Below, piece by piece: positions 1 through 6,858 of a DNA stretch of 9,105 bases. The notes under the pieces are model-generated. The model had not been told where the DNA came from, did not search any database, and saw nothing but the letters and a program-made list of their open reading frames with translations. This DNA comes from [Eubacterium] saphenum (GTDB lineage: Bacteria; Bacillota; Clostridia; Oscillospirales; Ruminococcaceae): positions 1-9,105 of the forward strand of contig SFLN01000081.1 of NCBI GenBank assembly GCA_004554555.1, given 5' to 3'. The stretch's first letter is position 1; each line of letters opens with the position of its first letter. The translations under genes and the position numbers were made by a program.

Positions 1-1
1 G

Positions 2-112
2 GTTGCTATAAACGAGGCTGTCGAGCTTGCGAAAAAATACTCGCAGAAATCGGACAGCTCATTCATAAACGGGATTTTAAGCTCGTATATGAGGGAACTT
101 GATGGAAAATAA
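2..112 (+). CDS. nusB: NusB transcription antitermination factor, C-terminal fragment
   Basis: This is an open frame running in from the window edge and ending in TAA at 110-112. It encodes about 36 residues. The first nine (VAINEAVEL) and the later FINGIL match the conserved C-terminal end of NusB, where the family typically reads 'inEAvelak...s..FvNgvL'. NusB is an all-helical RNA-binding protein that joins NusE (ribosomal protein S10) at boxA in rRNA leaders to prevent premature termination. Only the last helices are visible. The reading frame overlaps the start of xseA by 11 bases, which suggests translational coupling. NusB directly upstream of xseA is a known clostridial arrangement; in Bacillus folD lies between them. 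The identity rests on a short stretch plus context. Confidence 0.85.
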   Translation, partial: VAINEAVELAKKYSQKSDSSFINGILSSYMRELDGK

Positions 113-1304
113 AAAAATTCCCACGGTCACCGTGTCGCAGGTAAACCGCGCCGTTTCTATGCTTATCGGCAGCGACAAGCGGTTTAACGACTTGTCCGTA
201 AAGGGCGAAATTTCCGATTTCACACGGCACTACAAGACAGGTCACCTGTACTTTTCACTTTGCGATGACAAAGCAAAGCTGAAGGCGGTTATGTGGGCAA
301 GCGAAGCAAACAAGCTGAATTTCTCGCCCGAGAACGGCGAAAGCGTGGTTTGCCGCGGATTTTTGACAGTGTACGAGCCGGCGGGCGTTTATCAGATAAA
401 CGTTGTTTCAATGGCGCGTGAAGGCAGCGGCGAACAGGCAAAGGAGCTTTTCGAGCTTGTCCGAAAGCTGGATAAAGAGGGACTTTTCAAGCAAAAGCGC
501 GAAATTCCCGCGTTCCCGAAGAAAATCGCCGTGATAACCTCGCAAGGCGGCGCGGCGCTCCAAGACATTATTAATATAACAACGCGGCGCTGTCCGACGG
601 TTAAGCTTGCGGTTATTCCCGCAACGGTTCAGGGAGTGAACGCGGCAAGCTCGATTGTCGAAGCGTTCGGGGCTGCCGAAAAAAGCGGCGCGGATACCAT
701 TATTTTCGGGCGCGGCGGCGGTTCGTCAGACGACCTTTCCGCGTTCAACGATGAAGCGGTTGCCAGAGCGATTTTCCGCAGCAAAATCCCGACAATCAGC
801 GCTGTCGGTCACGAAACCGATACCACCATCGCCGACCTCGTTGCCGATATGCGCGCGCCGACTCCTTCTGCTGCCGCAGAGCTTGCTACTCCCGATTTGC
901 AGGAGGTCAAGCGGAAATTTGACAGTCTGCTCAGCGGTATCGAGTACCGAGTAAAGTCCCAAATTTCACTTTGCGAAGCAGCATTGAACGAAAAATCGCG
1001 GCTGATAAACGCGCTTTCCCCGAAAAACAAAATCGCGGAAAAATCGCGCGCCGCCGAGGTTCTCTTCGAAAAGATAACCCAAAGCGTTCACCGTAAACTG
1101 GCGCTCTGCGAAAGCGCTCTCGACAGGCAAATCGGCGTGATTTCCGCGCTCAGCCCGCTTGAGGTGCTGAAACGTGGCTACTCGATAACCGAAAAGGACG
1201 GAAAAGCCGTGCTGAAAAGCTCGGAGCTGAGCATTGGCGACAAGGTTGAAATAAGGCTCGGCAGCGGCTTTGCTTCCGCCGAGATTACCGATATAAAGGA
1301 ATAA
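102..1304 (+). CDS. xseA: Exodeoxyribonuclease VII large subunit XseA
   Basis: This is the catalytic subunit of exonuclease VII, which with XseB degrades single-stranded DNA from both ends to short acid-insoluble oligonucleotides in the cytoplasm. It is 400 residues from ATG 102; a TTG at 99 would add one residue, but the GAGGGA at 91-96 suits ATG 102. An N-terminal OB fold covers about 7-103 (GEISDF, GHLYFSL). The catalytic domain (about 125-355) has GRGGGSSDDL at 203-212, GHETD at 236-240 and RAPTPSAAAE at 251-260, the family signature. A helical arm (about 265-350) contains two similar segments, LCEAAL...NALSP (290-307) and LCESAL...SALSP (335-352). The C-terminus has the usual LKRGYSI. 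The protein is shorter than the 456 residues of the E. coli protein, with the shortfall probably in the arm. xseB follows after two bases. Confidence 0.97.
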   Translation: MENKKIPTVTVSQVNRAVSMLIGSDKRFNDLSVKGEISDFTRHYKTGHLYFSLCDDKAKLKAVMWASEANKLNFSPENGESVVCRGFLTVYEPAGVYQINVVSMAREGSGEQAKELFELVRKLDKEGLFKQKREIPAFPKKIAVITSQGGAALQDIINITTRRCPTVKLAVIPATVQGVNAASSIVEAFGAAEKSGADTIIFGRGGGSSDDLSAFNDEAVARAIFRSKIPTISAVGHETDTTIADLVADMRAPTPSAAAELATPDLQEVKRKFDSLLSGIEYRVKSQISLCEAALNEKSRLINALSPKNKIAEKSRAAEVLFEKITQSVHRKLALCESALDRQIGVISALSPLEVLKRGYSITEKDGKAVLKSSELSIGDKVEIRLGSGFASAEITDIKE

Positions 1305-1306
1305 CT

Positions 1307-1486
1307 ATGGATTTTGATTTTGAAAAAGGTATGAAAAGGCTTTCGGAAATTTCCGAGCAGATGAACGGAGATATCCCGCTCGAAACATCCATAAAGCTGT
1401 ACTCCGAAGCGGCTGAGCTTGTGAAAAAATGCCGTGAATACATTGACAGCGCAAAGCTCACCGTTGAACAAACGGAAATGAAGTGA
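1307..1486 (+). CDS. xseB: Exodeoxyribonuclease VII small subunit XseB (short form)
   Basis: This is a 59-residue protein starting MDFDFEKGMKRLSEIS and ending at TGA 1484-1486. The pattern 'FE..mkrLeeI...m..gdipLe.siklYeeg.eLvk.C...ld.ak' is the XseB family signature; here it reads GDIPLETSIKLYSEAAELVKK at about 21-41. XseB is a helical hairpin that packs around the XseA coiled-coil arm and is needed for activity. It starts two bases after the xseA stop, and its own stop overlaps the ispA start by one base, so all three genes look translationally coupled. Typical XseB proteins are about 70-85 residues. This one ends right after the second helix (VEQTEMK) and lacks the usual charged tail. No frameshift is evident, so it is probably a natural compact form. 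Confidence 0.95.
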   Translation: MDFDFEKGMKRLSEISEQMNGDIPLETSIKLYSEAAELVKKCREYIDSAKLTVEQTEMK

Positions 1487-2379
1487 TGAAAATTAACGTT
1501 AAAGAAACGCTCGCGGAATACGCCGAAATGACCGAAAAGGCGCTTTCCAAGTACCTTCCCGAAACCGAATGCCTGCAAAAAACTTTAATCCAAGCAATGC
1601 GGTACAGCTTGTCGGCGGGCGGGAAAAGACTTCGTCCCGCGCTGGTTATGGAGTTTTGCAGAGTGTGCGGCGGCACGCCCGAAACCGCTCTGCCGGTTGC
1701 CTGCGCGATTGAATTGACGCACACCTTCTCGCTTATCCACGACGATTTGCCGTGTATGGACGACGACGATATGCGCCGCGGAAAGCCCTCCTGCCACAAG
1801 GCTTTCGGTGAGGCTGAGGCGGTGCTTGCGGGCGACGCGCTCGCGATAATGCCGTATGAAATCATCGCCGAGGCGGGAATTAAAGGCAGAATTTCCTCTG
1901 ACGCTTCCCTGCGGATAATAAAGCTGCTGTCCGAGCTCGCGGGTTTTCGCGGTATGACGGGCGGGCAGATTATCGACCTTCAAAGCGAAGGGAAAAAAGT
2001 ACCCGAGGCGGTTATCCTCGAAATGTACCGTATGAAAACAGGCGCGCTCTTGGAATTTTGCTGCCGTGCCGGTTGTATAGCAGCGGGAGCGGGTGCCGCC
2101 GAACAGCTTGCGGCAGGAAGCTTCGGTCAGCGGCTCGGACTTGCTTTCCAGATAACCGATGATATTCTCGATATCACCGCTGATGAAAAGCTGCTCGGGA
2201 AGCCCGTCGGCAGCGACAGCGAGGAACAAAAATGCACTTATGTTGCGGCGGTTGGTCTTGAAAAGGCAAAGGCACAGGCGCGCGCACTCACAAATCAGGC
2301 AATTGAACAGCTTTCGTGCTTCGAGGACGCGGATTTCCTGCGGGAACTCGCGCTTTCGCTCACAGAAAGAAAATTTTAA
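1486..2379 (+). CDS. ispA: Short-chain polyprenyl diphosphate synthase (farnesyl/geranyl type)
   Basis: This enzyme condenses isopentenyl diphosphate with allylic diphosphates, most likely giving farnesyl diphosphate (C15), the precursor for undecaprenyl lipid carriers. It is 297 residues, normal for the family. Visible motifs are GGKRLRP (45-51), the first Asp-rich motif DDLPCMD (86-92) followed by DDDMRRG, KTGALLE (184-190), and the second motif DDILD (225-229) with the downstream K-GKP (236-240). The two-residue insertion in the first motif marks a bacterial type II farnesyl synthase. Phe81, five residues before that motif, is a bulky residue at the position that limits product length, so a C15 product is an inference. 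I prefer ATG 1486, which overlaps the xseB stop; a GTG at 1483 would add one residue. The gene lies two genes upstream of dxs, in the same pathway. Confidence 0.95.
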   Translation: MKINVKETLAEYAEMTEKALSKYLPETECLQKTLIQAMRYSLSAGGKRLRPALVMEFCRVCGGTPETALPVACAIELTHTFSLIHDDLPCMDDDDMRRGKPSCHKAFGEAEAVLAGDALAIMPYEIIAEAGIKGRISSDASLRIIKLLSELAGFRGMTGGQIIDLQSEGKKVPEAVILEMYRMKTGALLEFCCRAGCIAAGAGAAEQLAAGSFGQRLGLAFQITDDILDITADEKLLGKPVGSDSEEQKCTYVAAVGLEKAKAQARALTNQAIEQLSCFEDADFLRELALSLTERKF

Positions 2380-2386
2380 TTCTTTT

Positions 2387-2391
2387 GGAGG
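2387..2391 (+). promoter_or_regulatory. Shine-Dalgarno of the PAP2-like gene, unusually long spacing
   Basis: GGAGG lies 13 bases before ATG 2405, longer than the usual 5-9. An in-frame TAG at 2399-2401 rules out any earlier start in this frame, and the next in-frame ATG (2420) is even farther away. The gene is therefore probably read from 2405 with suboptimal spacing. Confidence 0.6.
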
Positions 2392-2404
2392 TTTTTGATA
2401 GAAA

Positions 2405-2899
2405 ATGCCCAATATCTTTATGATTAATCCGCCGATTACGGTTGGAGTTATCGCGTTTATTTCAGCTCAGATTATAAAAACAATAGGCTATGCGATAAAA
2501 TACAAGACTTTCAATCCCGAGCGTATAACCGGCGCGGGCGGAATGCCCTCGTCCCACTCCTCGCTTGTGGCGGCGGTTGTGCTATATTTCGCACGATACA
2601 GCGGCGTTGACAGCACGGAATTTGCGCTTTCGGTTCTCATTGCGGGAATTGTTATTTTTGACGCGCTCAGCGTTCGCTATAACGCAGGTCTGCACGCAAA
2701 AGAACTGAACAAAATGCGAAAAATCATAGACAATATGGACGATGAAATCTCCAAATTAAGCGGCGAAGACGACGACCCCGATATAAACGAGCTTGCAAAT
2801 CAAAAGGATTTGAAGGAGTTTCTCGGTCACACGCCGATTGAAGTGCTTGCGGGAGCGCTTCTCGGTATAATCATCGGACTGGTATTCCCTAAACCGTGA
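2405..2899 (+). CDS. Divergent PAP2 family membrane protein (YuiD/DUF212-like)
   Basis: This is a 164-residue integral membrane protein. Hydrophobic segments lie at about 10-30, 50-66, 72-90 and 145-162. Family hallmarks are GAGGMPSSHSS (43-53), DALSVRYNAG (86-95) and LGHTPIEVLAGALLG (140-154). The SSH and GHT motifs resemble the central and last motifs of type 2 phosphatidic acid phosphatases, hence the name; activity of this divergent group is not, to my knowledge, settled. A charged cytoplasmic-type linker (about 97-135, KMRKIIDNMDDE... and EDDDPD) separates the third and fourth segments. It sits between ispA and dxs, so a role in removing phosphate from an isoprenoid diphosphate is an attractive guess. 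It may instead act on other lipid phosphates. Family assignment is firm; function is unknown. Confidence 0.88.
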   Translation: MPNIFMINPPITVGVIAFISAQIIKTIGYAIKYKTFNPERITGAGGMPSSHSSLVAAVVLYFARYSGVDSTEFALSVLIAGIVIFDALSVRYNAGLHAKELNKMRKIIDNMDDEISKLSGEDDDPDINELANQKDLKEFLGHTPIEVLAGALLGIIIGLVFPKP

Positions 2900-2938
2900 G
2901 TATTAAACCCGTGGCAGCGTGACAACGACTGCTTCAAC

Positions 2939-2943
2939 GGAGG
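2939..2943 (+). promoter_or_regulatory. Shine-Dalgarno fixing the dxs start
   Basis: GGAGG is placed five bases before ATG 2949. It lies inside the extra ten codons that a GTG start at 2919 would add, and nothing comparable precedes that GTG. It therefore argues for initiation at 2949. Confidence 0.85.
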
Positions 2944-2948
2944 AATCT

Positions 2949-4787
2949 ATGCTTTCAGATAACATAAATCACGAAATTATTTCCAATATGTCAACTCCGC
3001 AGCTGCGCTCGCTTTGCAAAGAGCTGCGGGGCTGTATTTTACAGACCGTTATGAAAAACGGCGGTCATCTTGCGTCAAATCTCGGTACAGTCGAGCTTGC
3101 CGTGGCGCTTCACTACGTTTACGACGTGAACGGCGGCGACAAAATCCTCTGGGACGTCGGTCATCAAGCATACGCGCACAAGCTCCTCACGGGCAGATAC
3201 TCGCGCTTCTCCACGCTTCGTCAGAAGGACGGGCTTTCCGGCTTCACAAGACGCTCGGAGAGCGACGCCGACGCCTTTATTTCGGGGCACTCCAGCACTT
3301 CCCTGTCCGCTGCATACGGAATTTCCGCGGCAATGCGGCTTAAAGGCGAGGACGGCTCGGTGGCGGCGGTTGTCGGCGACGGCTCGTTCACGGGCGGCTG
3401 CGCTTACGAGGCGCTCAACAATGCGGGAAAAACCGCTTCCAACCTCACGCTCGTCCTCAACGACAACGCGATGTCCATCAGCAAAAGTACGGGCGCTCTC
3501 GCACGGTATCTCGCGCAAATCCGCTCCACGAGGAAATATTACGTTGCCAAGGAGCGCGTGAAGAGCGTTCTCTCGGCGGTGCCGGTTGTCGGGAAACCGC
3601 TTGAAAAGGCAATCGGCGCGGCGAAAACTCTCGTCAAAGAGGCACTCTACGACACGAGCAACCTTTTCGAGAATTTCGGTTTCACCTACATCGGTCCCGT
3701 CAACGGCCACAATCTCGAGGATTTAATCGAAGCGCTGTCGGTTGCCAAGCTGATGAAAAGACCTTGCGTTGTTCACGTTTTCACAACAAAGGGCAAGGGT
3801 TTCCGTCCCGCCGAGGAAAATCCCGGGAAGTATCACTCCGTGGGAAAAGGCGGCGTTGTCGAGGATTTGACGGTCGAGGATAAGCCGCTGGTTGCCGAAA
3901 AAACCTTCTCGGAGGTATTCGGGCGGGAGCTGGCGCGGCTCGGCGAAAAGGACCACCGCATTTGCGCGATTACTGCGGCAATGAAGTACGCGGTCGGGCT
4001 GAACTATTTCAAGAACAGCTGTCCCGCGAGATTTTTTGACGAGGGAATTGCCGAGCAGCACTGCGTGACCTTTGCGGCGGGGCTTTCCGTTGGGGGAATG
4101 CTGCCCGTTTTCGCGGTGTACTCGACGTTTTTGCAGCGCGGCTTTGACCAGATAATTCACGATTGTGCAATTGAAAATACGCATATTACTCTCTGCATCG
4201 ACCGCGCGGGATTTGTCGGCGAGGACGGCGAAACGCATCAGGGAATTTTCGACGTGCCGATGCTCCGCGCAATCCCGAACACCACAATCTACGCTCCCGC
4301 AACGTTTGAGGAGCTGCGGCGCTGCTTGATGAGGGCGATTTACGATACCGAGGGAATTGCCGCCGTGCGTTATCCGAAGGGCGCGGAGCTGAGTGTTGCC
4401 GGCGTGAAAATCGCGCCCGCGATAGATTTGTTTTACTCGGGAAAACGCTCGTCAACGCTCGGTATAACCTACGGAAAAATTTCCGCAAATCTTATCAAAG
4501 CGGCAAGCGATACCGGCGCGGATTTTGTGCGGCTGGTTGTCATAAACCCGCTTCCCTGGAGCATTTACGAGATTGCTCTCGGTTATGAAAAAATTGTGTT
4601 CTTCGAGGAAAGCTCGCTCAACGGCGGCGTTGCCGAGGGATTTTTCGCGGAGCTTTTGAAGCGCGGTTATCGCGGAAAAGCGGAAGCTGTCGGCGTTTCC
4701 GGGGAGTTTGTTCCCGCAGCGTCACAAGCTGAGCAGCTTGAAATGTACGGGCTGGATATCGAGAGTATGAAGGAAAAATTGGTGTAA
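2949..4787 (+). CDS. dxs: 1-deoxy-D-xylulose-5-phosphate synthase
   Basis: This is a thiamine-diphosphate enzyme that joins pyruvate and glyceraldehyde 3-phosphate into DXP, the first step of the MEP isoprenoid pathway and a precursor for thiamine and pyridoxal. It is 612 residues from ATG 2949, slightly short for the family (about 620-640). Domain I holds GHQAY (71-75), GHSSTS (113-118), GDGSFTGG (143-150) and NDN (171-173), which bind ThDP and Mg2+, then GPVNGHN (249-255). The pyrimidine domain holds EGIAEQH (365-371, catalytic Glu369), DRAG (418-421), DGETHQG (426-432) and RYPKG (474-478). The C-terminal transketolase domain is diverged: the usual 'NARFvKPLD' reads VVINPLPWS (about 530-538) and the later segment is EESSLNGGVAE. 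All catalytic residues that I can place are present. tlyA starts two bases later. Confidence 0.97.
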   Translation: MLSDNINHEIISNMSTPQLRSLCKELRGCILQTVMKNGGHLASNLGTVELAVALHYVYDVNGGDKILWDVGHQAYAHKLLTGRYSRFSTLRQKDGLSGFTRRSESDADAFISGHSSTSLSAAYGISAAMRLKGEDGSVAAVVGDGSFTGGCAYEALNNAGKTASNLTLVLNDNAMSISKSTGALARYLAQIRSTRKYYVAKERVKSVLSAVPVVGKPLEKAIGAAKTLVKEALYDTSNLFENFGFTYIGPVNGHNLEDLIEALSVAKLMKRPCVVHVFTTKGKGFRPAEENPGKYHSVGKGGVVEDLTVEDKPLVAEKTFSEVFGRELARLGEKDHRICAITAAMKYAVGLNYFKNSCPARFFDEGIAEQHCVTFAAGLSVGGMLPVFAVYSTFLQRGFDQIIHDCAIENTHITLCIDRAGFVGEDGETHQGIFDVPMLRAIPNTTIYAPATFEELRRCLMRAIYDTEGIAAVRYPKGAELSVAGVKIAPAIDLFYSGKRSSTLGITYGKISANLIKAASDTGADFVRLVVINPLPWSIYEIALGYEKIVFFEESSLNGGVAEGFFAELLKRGYRGKAEAVGVSGEFVPAASQAEQLEMYGLDIESMKEKLV

Positions 4788-4789
4788 CA

Positions 4790-5542
4790 ATGCGGCTTGA
4801 CGTTTATCTTTCCGAGAAAAATCTCACAAAAAGCCGTGCCGCCGCAGCCGCTCTGATTAAAGCGGGCGCGGTTTCGGTGAACGGGAAAATTGTCGAAAAA
4901 AGCGCGTTTGAGGTCGGCGAAAACGACGATGTGGAAATTGTCGGCGAAACGCTGAAATACGTTGGGCGCGGCGGGCTGAAGCTCGAAAAGGCACTTGAAA
5001 TCGCAAAGATTGACCTCAGTGGGAAAACCTGCCTTGATATCGGCGCGTCAACGGGCGGCTTCACGGACTGTATGCTGCAAAACGGCGCGAAAATGGTGTA
5101 CGCCGTGGACGTCGGCACAAACCAGCTCGACGAAAAGCTCCGCAGCGACGCGCGCGTGGTTTCCCTCGAAAACACCGATATCCGCGATTTTTTCTTGAAT
5201 TCGGACGTTGATTTTATCGGCGCGGACGTTTCGTTCATCTCGCTGAAATTAATTCTCCCGCACGTTTTCAGACTGCTGAAAACTGACGGCACCGCCGTGG
5301 TTCTCGTAAAACCGCAGTTTGAGGCGGGAACTTCCTCGGTCGGCAGAAAAGCGCTCTCGAAAAAGGGCGTGGTGACCGATGAAAAAGCGCGTCTGAAAAT
5401 TGTCGCCGAGGTCAAGGATTTCGCGCAGCAATGCGGTTTCGCGGTGATTTTGACCGAGAAATCGCCGATAACCGGCGGGAGCGGGAACGTTGAATATCTG
5501 ATGATTTTGGAGAAACAAAATGAGAGCGTTAATCATCTTTAA
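4790..5542 (+). CDS. tlyA: TlyA-family rRNA 2'-O-methyltransferase (S4 + FtsJ-like)
   Basis: This is a 250-residue protein of the TlyA/YqxC family. An N-terminal S4 RNA-binding domain (about 1-50, RLDVYLSEK...VNGKIVEKS) is followed by the linker YVGRGGLKLEKAL (57-69). An FtsJ-type Rossmann methyltransferase fold then has the AdoMet loop LDIGASTGGFT (82-92), DVG (107-109), DVSFIS (146-151), VKPQFE (173-178) and GNVEYL (232-237). Lys64, Asp146, Lys174 and Glu235 fit the K-D-K-E catalytic tetrad expected of the fold. In mycobacteria TlyA methylates riboses in 16S and 23S rRNA and affects capreomycin sensitivity. Which site is modified here is unknown, and older annotations call the family haemolysin. 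The end overlaps nadK by 23 bases. Confidence 0.93.
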   Translation: MRLDVYLSEKNLTKSRAAAAALIKAGAVSVNGKIVEKSAFEVGENDDVEIVGETLKYVGRGGLKLEKALEIAKIDLSGKTCLDIGASTGGFTDCMLQNGAKMVYAVDVGTNQLDEKLRSDARVVSLENTDIRDFFLNSDVDFIGADVSFISLKLILPHVFRLLKTDGTAVVLVKPQFEAGTSSVGRKALSKKGVVTDEKARLKIVAEVKDFAQQCGFAVILTEKSPITGGSGNVEYLMILEKQNESVNHL

Positions 5543-6365
5543 CTTGAGCAAAACCGGCGCGGCAACGCTGTCCGCGGAAATTGCCAAAATACTGAAAGCG
5601 GCAGGAATTACGCCCTGCGTTTTCGGCGAGAACATAATCTACGCGGAAAAGGTCGGCGCAGAAATCGTGGAGTCGCCGAGCATCTGCAATTACATCATCA
5701 CGGTCGGCGGCGACGGCACAATTCTGCGCTGGGGCAAGGTTGCCGCGGATTACGACATTCCGCTGCTCGGCGTGAACTTGGGCAGACTTGGATTTATGGC
5801 GTCTGTTGAACGCGAGGAAATCGGCAGAATCCCCGAGCTGCTCGCGGGTGAACACCACATAAGCCGCCGAATGATGCTCAATGCCGAGCTTATCCGCGAC
5901 GGGAAATCCGTGTTCTCGGAGCGCGCGCTGAACGATGTTACGGTGTCGCGAAGCAGCCGCTCAAAGCTGCCGGAATTTGTCGTGAGCTGCGGCGAAAGCG
6001 AGGTATCTCGGGTTCGCGCCGACGGCATAATTCTGAGCACCCCCACAGGTTCAACCGCGTACTCGCTGTCCGCAGGCGGCCCGATTTTGTCGCCCGATTT
6101 GGAGTGCGTGGAGTTCACCGCGCTTTGCCCGCACACGCTGTTCAACCGCCCGATGATTTTTTCGGACAAGCAGACAATCACCGCGCGCGTTTTCCAATAC
6201 GACAACAGCAAAGCAACTTTCAGCGTGGACGGCGGTAAGGCTATCCCGATTGAGGAAAACGACGTGCTGAAACTCACGCGCTGCCCGAAGGATTTGCTGC
6301 TGATTGAAGCGGGCGAGGGCTTCTTCGGCGCAATTCACAACAAGCTGCTCACGCCGCTGAAATAA
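5520..6365 (+). CDS. nadK: NAD kinase (ATP/polyphosphate-NAD 2'-kinase)
   Basis: This enzyme phosphorylates the 2'-hydroxyl of NAD to make NADP, in the cytoplasm. It is 281 residues, normal for the bacterial enzyme. The diagnostic GGDGT lies at 63-67, GVNLGRLGF at 84-92, LND at 137-139 (NAD contact), and the long signature DGIILSTPTGSTAYSLSAGG at 168-187. PHTLFNRP (204-211) stands where many homologues have PHsL..RP. The C-terminal FFGAIHNKL corresponds to the usual 'ff..lr.KL'. It starts inside tlyA in another frame, with GGAG at 5509-5512 seven bases before ATG 5520, so translation is probably coupled. nadK between tlyA and argR is typical of Clostridia and not of Bacillus. It is followed by a 42-base gap with no evident terminator. 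Confidence 0.97.
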   Translation: MRALIIFNLSKTGAATLSAEIAKILKAAGITPCVFGENIIYAEKVGAEIVESPSICNYIITVGGDGTILRWGKVAADYDIPLLGVNLGRLGFMASVEREEIGRIPELLAGEHHISRRMMLNAELIRDGKSVFSERALNDVTVSRSSRSKLPEFVVSCGESEVSRVRADGIILSTPTGSTAYSLSAGGPILSPDLECVEFTALCPHTLFNRPMIFSDKQTITARVFQYDNSKATFSVDGGKAIPIEENDVLKLTRCPKDLLLIEAGEGFFGAIHNKLLTPLK

Positions 6366-6393
6366 TTTTCACCAACTTCCCTTTAACTTTAAA

Positions 6394-6399
6394 AAGGAG
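6394..6399 (+). promoter_or_regulatory. Shine-Dalgarno supporting the argR TTG start
   Basis: AAGGAG lies eight bases before TTG 6408. No in-frame ATG or GTG is available between this site and the conserved first helix of ArgR, so the TTG is the best start. Confidence 0.8.
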
Positions 6400-6407
6400 C
6401 GATTGAT

Positions 6408-6854
6408 TTGGACAAAAAGCGCAGACAAACCGCGATTATCGAAATAATAACCGAGAACGAGGTCGAAACTCAAGGTGAGCTGTCGCGGCTGCTCAGCGAG
6501 CGCGGAATTAACGCAACGCAGGCAACCCTTTCGCGCGATATAAACGAGCTGCATATCACAAAATGCGAGTCGGAGAGCGGCGTCAACCGTTATTTCTCGG
6601 GAATTTCAACCGTTCCCGTTGAGTTCAGCGATATCTTCGCGCAGTCGGTTTTGTCGGTGGACTACGCTATGAACACGGTTGTGCTGAAGTGTCACGCAGG
6701 GCTTGCCGACGCGGCTTGCAAGGTTGTCGATGACAGGCAGCTGGAGTCGGTTATCGGGACAATCGCAGGCGACGATACTGTTTTTATTCTCACCAAGACG
6801 GAAAATCACGCCAAAGCGCTCTGCGTAAGGCTTAAACAGATGATGAAGAGGTAA
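6408..6854 (+). CDS. argR: Arginine repressor ArgR/AhrC
   Basis: This is a 148-residue hexameric transcription regulator. It senses arginine and binds ARG boxes to repress arginine synthesis and, in many Firmicutes, activate catabolism. The N-terminal winged helix-turn-helix covers about 1-65 (VETQGELSRLLSERG at 19-33, then ATQATLSRDI at 36-45 as the recognition helix). The C-terminal oligomerisation and arginine-binding domain covers about 80-148; the conserved GTIAGDDT lies at 117-124, where the paired Asp residues contact the arginine ligand. Start is TTG with a good AAGGAG eight bases upstream. It lies in a repair/isoprenoid operon and not with arg genes, as AhrC does in Bacillus. recN follows after four bases. 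I see no convincing ARG box in the 42 bases upstream. Confidence 0.96.
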   Translation: MDKKRRQTAIIEIITENEVETQGELSRLLSERGINATQATLSRDINELHITKCESESGVNRYFSGISTVPVEFSDIFAQSVLSVDYAMNTVVLKCHAGLADAACKVVDDRQLESVIGTIAGDDTVFILTKTENHAKALCVRLKQMMKR

Positions 6855-6858
6855 ATCG

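Noticed and set aside
1483..1485. GTG as the ispA start
   Set aside because: ATG follows immediately and overlaps the xseB stop in the common TGATG manner, so ATG is more likely. The difference is one residue.
1585..2412. A 275-codon open frame on the minus strand opposite ispA
   Set aside because: It lies entirely against a textbook ispA with all catalytic motifs. Its composition looks like a by-product of the GC-rich codon bias, and it resembles no family I know.
2919..2948. GTG start giving dxs ten extra residues (MTTTASTEES)
   Set aside because: GGAGG at 2939-2943 sits inside this stretch at ideal spacing for ATG 2949, and the residues from 2949 match the usual DXS N-terminus.
3075..3710. 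A 211-codon minus-strand frame opposite dxs (and similar ones opposite tlyA, nadK and recN)
   Set aside because: These are mirrors of conserved coding sequence; none has a recognisable domain or a convincing ribosome site.
4790..5542. Haemolysin function for the TlyA gene
   Set aside because: The S4 plus FtsJ-like methyltransferase architecture and intact catalytic residues indicate an RNA methyltransferase; the haemolysin label is historical.
6378..6398. Imperfect inverted repeat (CCTTT/AAAGG) covering the argR ribosome site
   Set aside because: Only about five AT-rich pairs with an 8-base loop; too weak to call a regulatory hairpin.
6366..6407. Possible ARG box or promoter before argR
   Set aside because: No sequence resembling the 18-base ARG box palindrome and no credible -35/-10 pair in this gap.
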